Shown here: one piece after another, positions 32,492-42,936 of the stretch
Layout: each line of letters starts with the position of its first letter
Numbering within the stretch: position 1 is the first letter of the stretch
NCBI RefSeq assembly: GCF_034044635.1
Contig: NZ_JAXCLX010000001.1
Coordinates: forward strand, 930,001-994,000
Origin: Dongia rigui
Lineage (GTDB): Bacteria > Pseudomonadota > Alphaproteobacteria > Dongiales > Dongiaceae
Length of the DNA stretch: 64,000 nt
Reading direction: 5' to 3'
Translations under genes and position numbers: made by a program
The notes under the pieces: model-generated
Told to the model about the DNA's origin: nothing
The model's input: only the letters and a program-made list of their open reading frames with translations
Databases searched by the model: none

Positions 32492-33885
32492 GCTGCCCCC
32501 TTCACGCCGGTGGCTTGCTCGACGAGGGCACGAAAGCGGCTGCCGCGGATTTCGAAGTTCGGGTACTGGTCGAACGAGGCACAGGCCGGCGACAACAGCA
32601 CCACGGCGCCAGGCTTCTTCTCGCGCTGGGCCAGGGCATGCGCCTCAGCCACGGCCTTGTCGAGCGTGCCACTGATCGTCGTCGGAAAGGCGCGGTTGAT
32701 CTGTTTCAGGAACGCCGGTGCCGCTTCGCCGATCAGGAAGCCATGGCGGATGCGGTTGTAATAGGGTTCGAGACCGGCCAGGCCGCCCTCTTTCGCCTTG
32801 CCGCCGAGGATCCAATAGACGTTGTCATAGCAGGCGAGCGCCTTTTCGGCGGCATCGGCATTGGTCGCCTTGCTGTCATTGATGTAACGGACGCCGTTCA
32901 CCGTGGCGATCAGTTCCTGCCGATGGGCAAGGCCCGGATAGCTCTCGAAGCCGGCGACAATTGCTTCCGCCGACAGGCCCAGGGCCTTGCCGGTCACATA
33001 GGCCGCAACCGCGTTCTGCCAGTTATGCTTGCCCGGCAGGCGCGCGATCGACTTCAGATCGAGCACGGTCGTCGCGGCGCCGCGAACGGCATCGATCAGC
33101 AGGCCGTTCTTGTCGACATAGGCGCCGCCCGATGCCGGCTGTTCGACCGAGATCGGAATGAGGCGGCGCTCACCGCCCTTCAGCTTGGCAAAGAGCTGGC
33201 GGCAGGGTTCGTCATCCTGGCCGACGATGCCGAGGCTCGACTTGCCCTTCGCCCGCAGGATCAGTTCCTTGGCGGCGATATAGCCCGCCATCCCGCCATG
33301 CCGGTCGAGATGGTCGGGCGTGATATTGAGGAGGAGTGCTATGTCGGCGATCGGCGTCGGCGTGATGTCGAGCTGATAGGACGAGAGTTCCAGCACATAG
33401 ATGCCGTCGATCCCGACCGGCGCGAGGCTCAGCGCCGCCTGGCCGAGATTGCCACCCACTTCGACCTTGCGCCCCGCCGCCTTCAGCATATGGGCGATGA
33501 GGGTCGTCGTCGTCGACTTGCCATTGGTGCCGGTGATGCAGACGAAACGTGCCTGGGGCTGCGCCAGCGCCAGCAATTCGATATCGGAGATGATCGGCTT
33601 GCCCGCTGCCTTGGCAGCGAGAGCCACCGGATGCGGGACGGGATGCGTCAGCGGAATGCCGGGGCTCATCACCAGGGCATCAATTTCCGCAAAATCGACG
33701 GTCTTGAGGTCGATCAGGATGTCGGCCGGGACCATCGCCCGCGCCGTCTCGGAATCGTCCCAGGCCAGCACGCGCGCACCCGAACGGATCAGCGTCTCGG
33801 CCGTCGCGGCACCCGAACGGCCGAGGCCCAGCACCGCATAGGTGTGGCCGGCAATACCCGGGATATGGAGGCTGAGCTCGCTCAT
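32488..33885 (-). CDS. murD: UDP-N-acetylmuramoylalanine--D-glutamate ligase MurD
   Basis: 465 aa. The N-terminal VLGLGRSGAATAETL domain precedes the ATP loop ITGTNGKSTTTTLIA, the central LELSSYQLD and NITPDHLDRH motifs, and the C-terminal NDSKATNADA and LSPACASFDQYPNFEIRG. It adds D-glutamate. A 7-bp gap separates it from mraY. Confidence 0.98.
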   Translation of the reverse strand: MSELSLHIPGIAGHTYAVLGLGRSGAATAETLIRSGARVLAWDDSETARAMVPADILIDLKTVDFAEIDALVMSPGIPLTHPVPHPVALAAKAAGKPIISDIELLALAQPQARFVCITGTNGKSTTTTLIAHMLKAAGRKVEVGGNLGQAALSLAPVGIDGIYVLELSSYQLDITPTPIADIALLLNITPDHLDRHGGMAGYIAAKELILRAKGKSSLGIVGQDDEPCRQLFAKLKGGERRLIPISVEQPASGGAYVDKNGLLIDAVRGAATTVLDLKSIARLPGKHNWQNAVAAYVTGKALGLSAEAIVAGFESYPGLAHRQELIATVNGVRYINDSKATNADAAEKALACYDNVYWILGGKAKEGGLAGLEPYYNRIRHGFLIGEAAPAFLKQINRAFPTTISGTLDKAVAEAHALAQREKKPGAVVLLSPACASFDQYPNFEIRGSRFRALVEQATGVKGAA

Positions 33886-33892
33886 CTTTCCC

Positions 33893-34981
33893 TTAACGCA
33901 GCTTCAACGTGGCAAGGCCGATCAGCGCCAGAACGGCGGCGACGATCCAGAAGCGGATGACGATGGTCGGCTCCGCCAGGCCCTTCTTTTCGTAATGGTG
34001 ATGCAGCGGCGCCATGCGGAAGACGCGCTTGCCGGTCATCTTGAAGCTCATCACCTGGACGATCACCGAGACCGTCTCAAGGACGAAGAGGCCGCCGATG
34101 ATGGCCAGCACCAATTCGTGCTTGGTGATGACGCTGATGGCGCCCAAGGCGCCACCCATGCTGAGCGAGCCGGTATCGCCCATGAAGACCATGGCCGGCG
34201 GCGCGTTGAACCACAGGAAGCCGAGACCCGCACCACAAAGCGCGCCGCAGAAGACGGCAAGCTCACCGGAACCCGGCACGAAATGGAGCTGCAGATATTC
34301 GGCAAAGATCTGGTTGCCGACCAGATAGGCGATGAGCGCAAAGCAGGCCGCCGTGATCATCACCGGCACGGTGGCGAGGCCGTCGAGGCCGTCGGTGAGG
34401 TTGACCGCGTTCGAGGCGCCCATCATGACAAGCGCGCCGAAGACGATGAAACCAAACCCCAAGGGAATGAGCACGTCCTTGAAGAAGGGCAGCGCCACGC
34501 TGGTGCCGATCGAGGCCGGCTGATGCGACACGACGACGATGGTCGCAACGATGCCGATGACGGCCTGGCCGATCAGCTTGAAGCGGCCGTTGAGGCCCTT
34601 GGTATTGCGCTTGGTGAGTTTCAGGAAGTCGTCGGCAAAGCCGATGCTGCCATAGCCGATGGTGACGAACAGCACGACCCAGACATAGACATTGGTGAGG
34701 TCCGCCCAAAGCAGCGTGGTGATGCTGGCCGAGAGCAGGAACATGAGCCCGCCCATGGTCGGCGTGCCCTTCTTGGTGAGGAGATGGCTTTCCGGCCCGT
34801 CGCTGCGGATCGGTTGGCCGTCACGCTGCAGTTTCTTCAGCCAGCGAATCATGCCCGGGCCGATGACCAGGGTCAGGAAGAAGGCGAACAGGATCGCACC
34901 GCCGCTCCGGAACGTCAGATACCGGAACAGGTTGAAGACGCGGAGGTCTTCGGCCAATGGTGCGAGCAGATTGTAAAGCAT
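33893..34981 (-). CDS. mraY: Phospho-MurNAc-pentapeptide translocase MraY
   Basis: 362 aa from MLYNLLAPL at 34981; an ATG 19 codons upstream lies inside the murF end region and is less likely. Ten membrane segments are predicted. Catalytic motifs are KKGTPTMGG, the aspartate-rich [22 protein letters not shown] and [12 protein letters not shown]. It makes lipid I. Confidence 0.97.
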   Translation of the reverse strand: MLYNLLAPLAEDLRVFNLFRYLTFRSGGAILFAFFLTLVIGPGMIRWLKKLQRDGQPIRSDGPESHLLTKKGTPTMGGLMFLLSASITTLLWADLTNVYVWVVLFVTIGYGSIGFADDFLKLTKRNTKGLNGRFKLIGQAVIGIVATIVVVSHQPASIGTSVALPFFKDVLIPLGFGFIVFGALVMMGASNAVNLTDGLDGLATVPVMITAACFALIAYLVGNQIFAEYLQLHFVPGSGELAVFCGALCGAGLGFLWFNAPPAMVFMGDTGSLSMGGALGAISVITKHELVLAIIGGLFVLETVSVIVQVMSFKMTGKRVFRMAPLHHHYEKKGLAEPTIVIRFWIVAAVLALIGLATLKLR

Positions 34982-34991
34982 GTTCCCCTTG

Positions 34992-36434
34992 TTATCCCCT
35001 TGAGTTGCCGTTGGCGGCTTTCGGCCGTGCGGCAGCATTGATGTCCATGTCGCGGATGGCTTCGACGATCGGCGCCATGCGCGTCCCCAGCGATCCCTTC
35101 ACCAGCACGATGTCATTGGCGCGGATGCCCTTGGATGCCATGCTCGCCATCGCCACCGAATCCGGTGTGTGTGCGCCGCGGATCTCTTCCGGCAGCAGCG
35201 CAAAGAGCTCGGCCATCAGCGGGCCGACCAGATAGGCGGCATCGATGCCAGCCGCGATGAGATCGTCCTTCAGTCCGCGATGCAGGGCGGGACCTTCCTT
35301 GCCCAGTTCGCGCATGTCGCCCAGGATGGCGATGCGGCGCCCAGCGTCCGCAATCGGCAGGCCGGAAAGCACGGCAAAGGCCGCGCGCATGGCGGCGGGG
35401 CTGGCATTGTAGGATTCGTCGATCAGCGTGAAGCCACCGTTCGCAAGGGTGATCGTCTCGCGATAGCCGCGACCCTTGAGCGCCTTGGCGGCGCTGAGGT
35501 CACGGGCGGCCTGTGCCACGTCGCAACCGATCGCCTGGACCGCGGCAAGAACCGAGAGCGCGTTGATCGCCTGATGCCGTCCGGCAAGGCCGGTCGCAAA
35601 TTCGATCCGCGCGCCGAAGACGTCGGCCACGGCTTCGTTGCCGTCCGGCTTGGTCACGCAGGAAATGAGGCGCACATCGCTCAAAGCATCGGCGCCGAAA
35701 CCGACGATATGCTGGATACCCAATACCTTCGCGCGTGCCGCCAGGCGGGCGAAATGCTCGTTGTCCCTGGGCAGGATCGCGGTGCCGCCGGGCTCCAACC
35801 CTTCCATAATCTCGGCCTTGGCGTCGGCGATGCCGGCCACAGAATCGAAGAACTCAATATGGACCGCTTCGACCGTGGTGATGATGGCGGCATGCGGGCG
35901 CACCATCTTCGCCAAGGGACGGATTTCGTCGGCGTGGTTCATGCCAAGTTCGAAAATGCCGATTTCGGTATCGCGCGGCATGCGGGCGAGCGAGAGGGGC
36001 GCCCCCCAATGATTGTTGAGATTGCCCTCCGAGGCGAAGGTCTTCCCCTGCGTGGACAGCACCGTCTTCAGCGCTTCCTTGGTCGAGGTCTTGCCGACGC
36101 TGCCGGTGACGGCAACGAACTTCGCCTGCGAGCGGTTGCGCGCGGCGGCACCGAGATCCCGCAGCGCCTGCAGCGTATCCTGCGCCAGCACGAAGGGCGC
36201 GTCCTTGGCGACGTCATCGGGCAGGCGGTGCGCGATGACGCCCGCAGCACCCGCCTTCAAGGCCGCGGCGATATAATTGTGGCCGTCGAAATTCGGTCCC
36301 TGCAGCGCCACGAACAGATCGCCCTTGGCGATCTTGCGCGTGTCGATGGAGACGCCGGTTGCCGAAAAATCAGCCAGCGCCTGGCCCTTCACGGCCGCCG
36401 CCACTTCCGCTGCCGTCCAGAGGATCTCGCTCAT
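34992..36434 (-). CDS. murF: UDP-MurNAc-tripeptide--D-Ala-D-Ala ligase MurF
   Basis: 480 aa from MSEILW at 36434, which overlaps the murE stop by 4 bp; the ATG ten codons upstream would extend into murE. The ATP loop is [14 protein letters not shown], and the central motif [11 protein letters not shown] and the C-terminal [14 protein letters not shown] are typical of MurF. It attaches the D-Ala-D-Ala made by Ddl. Confidence 0.97.
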   Translation of the reverse strand: MSEILWTAAEVAAAVKGQALADFSATGVSIDTRKIAKGDLFVALQGPNFDGHNYIAAALKAGAAGVIAHRLPDDVAKDAPFVLAQDTLQALRDLGAAARNRSQAKFVAVTGSVGKTSTKEALKTVLSTQGKTFASEGNLNNHWGAPLSLARMPRDTEIGIFELGMNHADEIRPLAKMVRPHAAIITTVEAVHIEFFDSVAGIADAKAEIMEGLEPGGTAILPRDNEHFARLAARAKVLGIQHIVGFGADALSDVRLISCVTKPDGNEAVADVFGARIEFATGLAGRHQAINALSVLAAVQAIGCDVAQAARDLSAAKALKGRGYRETITLANGGFTLIDESYNASPAAMRAAFAVLSGLPIADAGRRIAILGDMRELGKEGPALHRGLKDDLIAAGIDAAYLVGPLMAELFALLPEEIRGAHTPDSVAMASMASKGIRANDIVLVKGSLGTRMAPIVEAIRDMDINAAARPKAANGNSRG

Positions 36435-37900
36435 GCGGCCCCCTTGGATAGTTCGGCGGCGCACCCACGCGCCACTTCGCTGTCGTCGAAATCGAACTTC
36501 TTGTCGCCGACGATCTGATAGGTCTCGTGGCCTTTGCCGGCGATGACCAGAAGATCGCCGTTCTTCAAATCCTGCATGGCGGCACGGATCGCAGCGGCAC
36601 GGTCGCCGATCTCGATGGCGCCAGGCGCTGCAGCCAGTATTTCACGGCGGATCTGGGCCGGGTCTTCCGAGCGGGGGTTGTCGTCGGTGACGATCACCCG
36701 GTCGGCAAGCCGCGTGGCCAGCGCACCCATTTCCGGACGCTTGCCCTTGTCGCGATCGCCGCCGCAGCCAAAGACGACGACCAGGCGGCCGGTCGTGTGC
36801 GGGCGCAGGGTGGACAGCACGGCGTCAAGGCCAGCGGGCTTGTGCGCGTAATCGACATAGACCGCGGCACCCGAGGGCGTGGTTGCGACACGCTCGATGC
36901 GGCCATGGACACCGGTCAGGCGGTCGACCATGCGCAGGACCATGCGCGGCTCCTCGCCCTCGCCGATGACGAGGCCCATTGCCGCCAGGAGGTTCTCCGC
37001 CTGGAAGAGGCCGGCGACCGAGAAGGTCACGTCATAGCGCTCGCCAAAGACCGAAAGCGACAATTGCTGGCCGGTGGCGAGCGGCTGCTGGTTGAGGATC
37101 CTGAGGTCGCCCGACTTGCGGCCGAAGGTGATGACGCGGTGATGGCGCGCCTTGGCGAGACTGAGAATCTTCTCGCTCTCGGCGATATCGGCATTGATGA
37201 CCGCCGCCCCGCCCGCCGGCAGCAGTTCGGCAAAGAGGCGCAGCTTGGCCGTGAGATAGGCGTCCATCGTCAGGTGATAGTCGAGATGGTCGCGCGTCAG
37301 ATTGGTGAAGGCCGCCGCCGACACCTCGACCCCGTCCAGCCGGAACTGATCGAGCCCGTGGCTGGAGGCCTCCATCGCCAGATGGTCGATGTTCTTCTCG
37401 GCGAGTTCGGCGAGGAGCTGGTGCAGCTTCAAGGGGTCCGGCGTGGTCAGCGATTCGGGATAATGCACGTCCGGACCGATGAGGCCGATGGTGCCGAGGC
37501 TGGCCGCCCGGTGCCCCAGCAGCGACCACAGCTGCCGGGCAAAGACTGTGGTCGAGGTCTTGCCGCTGGTCCCGGTGACAGCCACGATGTTCTTGGGCTG
37601 CCGGCCATAAAAACGTGCCGCGATCTTGGCCAAAGCGAGACGCGGATGCTGGGCTTCGATGAGTGCCACATTGGCCGGCACCGGCGGACGCTGGCCGGTT
37701 CCGACCAGGATGGCCACGGCGCCGGCAGCAATCGCCGCCGGCACGAAGCTTAGGCCATCGACCTTGGCGCCGGGCAGGGCTGCAAAGAGGTTGCCGGTGG
37801 CAACGCTGCGCGAATCGAGCGCCAGGCCCGAGATGGTCATGCCATCCGAACCGGCCTGCACGATGCGGGCATGGCCGCCGATGAGATCATTCAACAGCAA
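36431..37900 (-). CDS. murE: UDP-MurNAc-dipeptide--diaminopimelate ligase MurE
   Basis: 489 aa. The ATP loop is VTGTSGKTSTTVF, and MEASSHGLDQFR and NLTRDHLDYH follow. The meso-diaminopimelate selectivity motif DDNPRSEDP predicts meso-DAP peptidoglycan. The start overlaps the ftsI stop by 14 bp. Confidence 0.98.
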   Translation of the reverse strand: MLLNDLIGGHARIVQAGSDGMTISGLALDSRSVATGNLFAALPGAKVDGLSFVPAAIAAGAVAILVGTGQRPPVPANVALIEAQHPRLALAKIAARFYGRQPKNIVAVTGTSGKTSTTVFARQLWSLLGHRAASLGTIGLIGPDVHYPESLTTPDPLKLHQLLAELAEKNIDHLAMEASSHGLDQFRLDGVEVSAAAFTNLTRDHLDYHLTMDAYLTAKLRLFAELLPAGGAAVINADIAESEKILSLAKARHHRVITFGRKSGDLRILNQQPLATGQQLSLSVFGERYDVTFSVAGLFQAENLLAAMGLVIGEGEEPRMVLRMVDRLTGVHGRIERVATTPSGAAVYVDYAHKPAGLDAVLSTLRPHTTGRLVVVFGCGGDRDKGKRPEMGALATRLADRVIVTDDNPRSEDPAQIRREILAAAPGAIEIGDRAAAIRAAMQDLKNGDLLVIAGKGHETYQIVGDKKFDFDDSEVARGCAAELSKGAA

Positions 37901-39839
37901 GGGGCAGTCCTTCCGTCTCCAAAGGCGCCTCCGGCGCCGGCGGAGTCGTCATGTCATTGCTGGTTGCCGATACAGGGGTGGCGCCGAACGGCTTGGCCTT
38001 GAAGACCGGCGCCGCATCATCGTTATCCGAATCGGCGGCAGGCGACTCTTTTGTCGGCGCGGAGACCTGAATGACTTTCGATTTTGCCTTTTTTGAGGCG
38101 GCCGAATCGTAATCGGCGACCATCGCAACCAACGGGTTCTGCGCCACGGGTGAATCATCCGGAATGGGCGAGATGCCCATCAAGGGCGCCATGCGCTGAA
38201 CCAGGGCGCCCACCACCGGTGCCGCCACCCAGCCCGCCGTCGCATAACCGTAAGAATGCGCGTTGGGCTTGGGTTCATCGACCAGGACCACCACCGCATA
38301 GCGTGGCGCGCTCATGGGGAAGGCGGCGACGAAGGCCGCCATGCGGGCGTTGTCGCTGTAGCCCTTGCCGACCTGCTTGTCGGCGGTGCCGGTCTTGCCG
38401 CCCACCAAGTAGCCCGGGGCATTGGCCTTCTTGCCGGTGCCGACCTGGACGACGAGGCGCATCAACTGGCGCATCTGGGCCGAGGTCTGTTCGGAAATGA
38501 TCCTGGTGCCGGTCGCCACTTCGTGGCTCTCGCGCTTCAGCAAGGTCGGGGCACGCATGATGCCGCCATTGGCGATCGCTGCAACGGCCGGCAGCACCTG
38601 GATCGGTGCCACCGAAATGCCATGGCCATAGGAGATGGTCATGGTGTTGATGCGCTTCCAATTGTTCTTCGGATATTGCGGCTCGCCCACTTCGGCGAGT
38701 TCCACCGGCGATTTCACCAGCATGCCCAAGCGCTGCAGATAGGTGCGCTGCACTTCCGCCCCGAACGCGTCGGCAAGCTTGGCCGAACCGATATTGGAGG
38801 AATAGGTGAAGATCTCGGGGATGCTGAGCCAGCGATGCTTGCCATGATAGTCATCGATCGAGAAGCGGCCGATCTTGATGGCATGGGTCGCGTCATAGCC
38901 GCCGGCCAGCGTCGTGGTGCCGGTATCGAGGCCGATCGCCGTGTTGAACAGCTTGAAGGTCGAGCCCATTTCGTAGGTGCCGAGCGTCGCACGGTTGAAG
39001 CGCGCATCCGCCGTCGCCTCGCCGGCGCGGGCCGGGTCGAAATCGGGCAGCGAGACCATGGCGAGCAGCTCGCCGGTCTGGATATCCATCACCATGCCGG
39101 CACCGCCGATGGCGGTGAAGTCCGTCATGGCGCGGCTGATCTCTTCATGCAGGATGTGCTGGATACGCACATCGATCGAGAGTGTGAGCGGCCGCTGCCC
39201 GCCGGCCAGCACGTCGTCGAACGAGCGCTCGACACCTGCAAGACCACGTGAATCGACATCGGTGAAGCCGACCACATGGGCGGTCAGGTTCCCCTGCGGA
39301 TAGACGCGCTTGGTCTCATACTGGAAATAGAGGCCGGGAATGCCGAGGCGGTTGACCGCCTGCTGCTGCTTCGGCGTCAGGTTCCGCTTCAGCCAGATGA
39401 AGCTTTTGTCGGCCGCGAGCTTGGCTGCCGTCGACGCCTCGGGAAGGTCGGCCAGCACCTCGGCCAATTGCACGGCGACCTCGTCCGGGTTCCGGATCTG
39501 GTGCGGATTGGCATAGAGCGAGGCGGTGGTGAGCGAGGTCGCCAGCACGACGCCGTTGCGATCGAGGATATCGGCACGGTCGGCGCTGGGCGCCACGGCG
39601 ACACGCATCGTGTCATGCTCGCCCGGCATCAGGGTGACCATGGCGAGGCGCGCCGCGATGACGACGAAGGCCACGGTAAAGAGGCCGAGGCCCAGCATGA
39701 GGCGGGTGTGGCTGACTTCCAGTGCCTTGCGCTGCAGGCCATCCGGTTCCGGCTGCAGGGCAATCGGATTGATGACCGGCTGGGCGCGCTGCGCCTTATA
39801 GCTCGGCTGCGGGGTCCCGCTGCGCAGGCGCCGGATCAT
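37887..39839 (-). CDS. ftsI: Septal peptidoglycan transpeptidase FtsI (PBP3)
   Basis: 650 aa class B penicillin-binding protein. A cytoplasmic tail precedes one membrane segment at about 50-70. The pedestal dimerisation domain starts at DRNGVVLATSL. Transpeptidase motifs are S-T-F-K in YEMGSTFKLFN, the S-x-N motif in YSSNIGS, and KTGTAD. About 70 Ala/Asp-rich residues follow the catalytic domain, an extension beyond the E. coli protein. It crosslinks septal murein made by FtsW. Confidence 0.97.
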   Translation of the reverse strand: MIRRLRSGTPQPSYKAQRAQPVINPIALQPEPDGLQRKALEVSHTRLMLGLGLFTVAFVVIAARLAMVTLMPGEHDTMRVAVAPSADRADILDRNGVVLATSLTTASLYANPHQIRNPDEVAVQLAEVLADLPEASTAAKLAADKSFIWLKRNLTPKQQQAVNRLGIPGLYFQYETKRVYPQGNLTAHVVGFTDVDSRGLAGVERSFDDVLAGGQRPLTLSIDVRIQHILHEEISRAMTDFTAIGGAGMVMDIQTGELLAMVSLPDFDPARAGEATADARFNRATLGTYEMGSTFKLFNTAIGLDTGTTTLAGGYDATHAIKIGRFSIDDYHGKHRWLSIPEIFTYSSNIGSAKLADAFGAEVQRTYLQRLGMLVKSPVELAEVGEPQYPKNNWKRINTMTISYGHGISVAPIQVLPAVAAIANGGIMRAPTLLKRESHEVATGTRIISEQTSAQMRQLMRLVVQVGTGKKANAPGYLVGGKTGTADKQVGKGYSDNARMAAFVAAFPMSAPRYAVVVLVDEPKPNAHSYGYATAGWVAAPVVGALVQRMAPLMGISPIPDDSPVAQNPLVAMVADYDSAASKKAKSKVIQVSAPTKESPAADSDNDDAAPVFKAKPFGATPVSATSNDMTTPPAPEAPLETEGLPLAVE

Positions 39840-40402
39840 TCGACACCTGTTTCATTGGCGGGTTCGGTCTTGCCCTTGCCGGCTTCGGGCTGCGCATCGG
39901 TGCCCTGGTTGGATTGCATGTCCTGGAGGATGGCGCGGATGGTGGCGTCGTCTTCCTCCGCCGCAGCAGGTTCGGCGGCCTTTGCCGACGAGGTGCTGAA
40001 GACCGGGTCATTTTCGGCAGCCGGCGCGGGTTCGATCGACTTCGCGGCAACCGGTGTTGCCACCACATCGGCCTGCGGGGCCGCGGCGATCGGCGGCAGG
40101 GCGGGCGCTGCTTCCGGCGCATCGGCCGGGCGCGGCGCCAGGCTGTCGAAGGTGGCAATCTGGCTCGCCATCACGGGTGTCAGATCCGTGTGGCGACGGG
40201 TGAGGTCGGCCAGGCGGACCGGGTCGTTGAGATAGCTCCACTCGGCCTCGAGCACGCGCATGGCGTCGCGATCGGCGGCGATCTGGCGGTTGACCTTCCT
40301 GAGCTCGCGCTCCTTCGCCTGCACAGCGTACTTAACCTGGAAGAGGCCCACGCCCAGCAGCGCCAGGACCACAAACCAGACGATGGTGCCGATGCGGATC
40401 AT
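39836..40402 (-). CDS. ftsL: Cell division protein FtsL-like
   Basis: 188 aa, assigned mainly from position between rsmH and ftsI. The N-terminal membrane segment is [22 protein letters not shown] short leucine-zipper-like coil follows ([26 protein letters not shown]) with the alphaproteobacterial motif [14 protein letters not shown]. About 110 Pro/Ala/Glu-rich residues beyond the coil are not part of the classic 100-120 aa FtsL and look disordered. It overlaps both neighbours by 4 bp. Confidence 0.88.
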   Translation of the reverse strand: MIRIGTIVWFVVLALLGVGLFQVKYAVQAKERELRKVNRQIAADRDAMRVLEAEWSYLNDPVRLADLTRRHTDLTPVMASQIATFDSLAPRPADAPEAAPALPPIAAAPQADVVATPVAAKSIEPAPAAENDPVFSTSSAKAAEPAAAEEDDATIRAILQDMQSNQGTDAQPEAGKGKTEPANETGVE

Positions 40403-41355
40403 GCCGCCACCTCGCCCAGCTTCTCGGCAACACGCAGGCGCGACGAGCGCGCGCGCGGATTGGCGGCGATCTCGGCATCCGACGGCGTGATTCCTTGCGC
40501 GGAAACAAGGCGCAGCGTCGCCGGCGTCTCGGCAATATCGGGCAGATGGCGCGAGCCCTTCGGGTTGCGCCCGGCACGCTCGCGCATGAAGTGCTTCACC
40601 CGGCGGTCTTCCAGCGAATGGAACGAGACGATCGCCATACGCCCACCAGGCGCCAGCAGCATTTCGGCGGCATCGAGGCCACGGTCGATTTCGCCCAGTT
40701 CATCATTGACGGCGATGCGCAGGGCCTGAAAGGTGCGGGTGGCAGGGTCGATCCGGTCCGGGCCGCTGGGCCCAACGGCCCGGCGCACGATTTCAGCAAG
40801 GCCAGCTGTCGTGGTGATCGGGGCCAATGCGCGGGCGGCAACAATGGCCTTGGCCACCCGGCGCGCCTTTTTCTCCTCACCGAAGGTGAAGATGAGGTCC
40901 GCCAGCGGCCGTTCGGCCATGGAATTGACGATATCGGCGGCACTTTCGCCCGCCTGCTCCATGCGCATGTCCAAGGGGCCGTCGAAGCGGAACGAGAAAC
41001 CGCGCTCGGCCTCATCGAGCTGCATCGAGGACACGCCGAGATCGAGCGTCACACCCTGGACCGCGCTGATACCGCGATCCTTCAGCAGCTCGACCATGTC
41101 GCCGAAGCGGCCCTGGATCACATGCAGGCGCCCGGCGAATTCCTTCACCAGATCGCCGGCACCGGCAATGGCATTGGGGTCGCGGTCGATCGCGAAGACC
41201 GTGCAATTGGCGGCCTGCAGGATGGCACGGGAGTAACCACCCGCACCAAACGTACCATCGACATAGATGGCGCCGTCCTGCGGACCCAAATTGTCGGCGC
41301 CAAGGGCTGCGACTACTTCAGCCAGCAGCACCGGTTGATGACGCTGGCCGCTCAT
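40399..41355 (-). CDS. rsmH: 16S rRNA (cytosine1402-N4)-methyltransferase RsmH
   Basis: 318 aa (formerly MraW). Motifs are [14 protein letters not shown] at the start, the SAM-binding [33 protein letters not shown], and [17 protein letters not shown] near the end. It methylates C1402 in the ribosomal P site. Confidence 0.98.
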   Translation of the reverse strand: MSGQRHQPVLLAEVVAALGADNLGPQDGAIYVDGTFGAGGYSRAILQAANCTVFAIDRDPNAIAGAGDLVKEFAGRLHVIQGRFGDMVELLKDRGISAVQGVTLDLGVSSMQLDEAERGFSFRFDGPLDMRMEQAGESAADIVNSMAERPLADLIFTFGEEKKARRVAKAIVAARALAPITTTAGLAEIVRRAVGPSGPDRIDPATRTFQALRIAVNDELGEIDRGLDAAEMLLAPGGRMAIVSFHSLEDRRVKHFMRERAGRNPKGSRHLPDIAETPATLRLVSAQGITPSDAEIAANPRARSSRLRVAEKLGEVAA

Positions 41356-41810
41356 TGCGCACCGCCGCCATTCTTGAGCGTCATGCCCTTCTCGAGCGCG
41401 CGACGACGGGCCTCGGCACGATGCGCCTCAAGCGCCGCCGGCTGCCAGATCTCGAAGATCTCGCCACGGCCGACGAAGGCTGCTTCGTCGACGAGCTTGG
41501 CGTGGGCGATCAGGCCCTCGGGCAGAACGATGCGCCCCTCGCCATCGAAGGCGAGCTGCTTGGCTTCCGAAAACAATGTGATGGAGAGGTCGTCATGGGC
41601 GTCGGAGAAGAGATCGACGCTGCCCATCTTCTCAACGAGCTTCTGCATCCAGTCGATGCCGGCGCATTGCAGGGCGTCGTAGCGGAAACCCGGCAGCGCG
41701 ACGATGCCGTTGAAGTTCTGACCCGTGAGGGCAGCACGAAACGTCGCCGGGACCGAGACACGGCCCTTCTTGTCGATCCGGTTGACGAATGTGTCGATGA
41801 ACAGAGCCAT
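41352..41810 (-). CDS. mraZ: Transcriptional regulator MraZ
   Basis: 152 aa with two SpoVT/AbrB-like halves, each carrying the DxxGRV-type signature: [16 protein letters not shown] and [12 protein letters not shown]. MraZ binds repeats upstream of its own gene and represses the dcw operon in E. coli. Matching repeats are at 41925-41959. It is the first gene of the cluster, and its stop overlaps rsmH. Confidence 0.97.
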   Translation of the reverse strand: MALFIDTFVNRIDKKGRVSVPATFRAALTGQNFNGIVALPGFRYDALQCAGIDWMQKLVEKMGSVDLFSDAHDDLSITLFSEAKQLAFDGEGRIVLPEGLIAHAKLVDEAAFVGRGEIFEIWQPAALEAHRAEARRRALEKGMTLKNGGGAQ

Positions 41811-41924
41811 CGGACGCCAGTAACCCCTTTAGGCCAATTTGCGCGCGTGACCGGCCAGTCACTCAGGTCCCCGCACGTCCGGCCCGGCTTTGCCGGTCGG
41901 TCGTGGGAAATCTCCTATTGGCAA

Positions 41925-41959
41925 TGGGATATCATGGGATGACATGGGCGTCAATGGGA
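41925..41959. promoter_or_regulatory. MraZ box: four TGGG repeats at 10-bp spacing
   Basis: TGGG begins at 41925, 41935, 41945 and 41955 (plus strand): TGGGA, TGGGA, TGGGC, TGGGA with 5-nt spacers. This is the known MraZ operator pattern (TGGGN with 5-nt spacers). It lies about 115-150 bp upstream of mraZ. The repeats read on the strand opposite to mraZ. A further TGGG at 41904 is out of register. Confidence 0.85.
41926..41954 (-). promoter_or_regulatory. Candidate dcw operon promoter inside the MraZ box
   Basis: On the minus strand TTGACG (41949-41954) and TATCCC (41926-41931) are 17 bp apart. The -35 match is good, the -10 match weak (3 of 6). Overlap with the MraZ repeats would explain repression by MraZ. 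Confidence 0.45.
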
Positions 41960-42356
41960 ATGAGCTGTAAAGCTATGGAAAATATTGGATTTTTCCGATT
42001 TTCCCCATTTCGGCAGAATCCCGATATGAATGTTAACAAGGGCTTGGCGGGCACCCCTGATAAGGAAAGTTAACGAGCTATATCAGGCACTTCCCCCGGA
42101 AACGCTTTTTGTTTGCATAATGTTCCCATTCGTTCCCTAATGTTGACGGCTCCGCAGGGGTGATAAGTCCGTGAAAGGATTCGAGCAAGCGTGCGCGGCA
42201 CTGCCGCCGGGTGTGTAACGCCGAGGAAAGATCGATGCTGGCCGAAACGGCGCGTATTGCGATTCCTGTTGGACGAAAATCATATCGACTGCGTGCGGCT
42301 GCAGGCCCTGCCCGGACGATCGTCCTGGCGCGCCCGGTCAAAAACCAGCTTCAAAA
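41960..42356. other. Intergenic region upstream of the dcw cluster
   Basis: About 400 bp without a convincing gene. The part up to 42140 is AT-rich compared with its surroundings and contains two gttaac sites and a GTTCCC direct repeat at 42122-42137. A 56-codon open frame from ATG 42235 (AGGAAAG upstream) overlaps the Sel1-like gene and has no recognisable domain. Confidence 0.5.
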
Positions 42357-42380
42357 GTGCCGACTGAAGGCCTTGGTGGC

Positions 42381-42775
42381 ATGGATCCCTGGCGCCGCAA
42401 ATTGAGCCGCCTCGACCGGTCCCGGAGATCGGCAGCCAGCATCGCCAACTGGGGCAAGGTCGCCCTTGGCATCGGCATCTGTGCCGCCCTCTGGTTCCTC
42501 CTAGGGGGGCGCCCGCAGGTTCTGGAGAAACAAAACATGGCGCCGGAAGAGGCTGCGTCGGCGACACCTGGCAAGGGGGATGCGTCACGCCTGTTGGAGC
42601 AAGAGAGATTTGCCGAAGCTCTGCCATGATGCTGGGCGTGATGGCCGTCCGCGGCCACGGCATGGCGCAGAATGTCGATACGGCCCTCGCCTATCTCGAC
42701 CGCGCCGACGCATTGGGCGACCCGCAGGCCCGTTTCTTGCGCGAAGCGGTCGCCGCTGGAGTGGTGCCGAAGTGA
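42381..42775 (+). pseudogene. Small membrane-anchored Sel1-repeat protein, broken by a frameshift
   Basis: Frame 1 runs from ATG 42381 (or 42357): MDPWRRKLSRLDRSRRSA, a membrane segment VALGIGICAALWFLLGG, a short linker and RLLEQERFAEALP, then stops at 42627-42629. Reading resumes one base back at 42623 as AMMLGVMAVRGHGMAQNVDTA, continuing to TGA at 42773-42775 with ALAYLDRADALGDPQARFL. That is a clear Sel1-type helical repeat continuing the first half. One missing base near 42623 explains both parts (ctgcc where ctggcc is expected). It could be a recent mutation or a sequencing error. Confidence 0.65.
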
Positions 42776-42936
42776 ACGCCGGCAAGGTTCACTGATCTGC
42801 CGCCAGGGAGCAGATAGGATTGGGGTGGCCCTTTTCAGCGCGGCCCGGCATGTTGAGCCTGACGGTCGACCCAGGTCCCAGCTGCGTGGGACCATTGTCT
42901 GTATGAAACCGAAAGTAGAGGACAAAGGAGCCGCCG

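Noticed and set aside
42122-42137. GTTCCCATTCGTTCCC as an alphaproteobacterial LexA box
   Set aside because: The two GTTC words are separated by 6 bases, whereas the LexA consensus needs 7.
42235-42405. 56-codon frame with AGGAAAG upstream
   Set aside because: No family match, and it overlaps the better supported Sel1-like reading.
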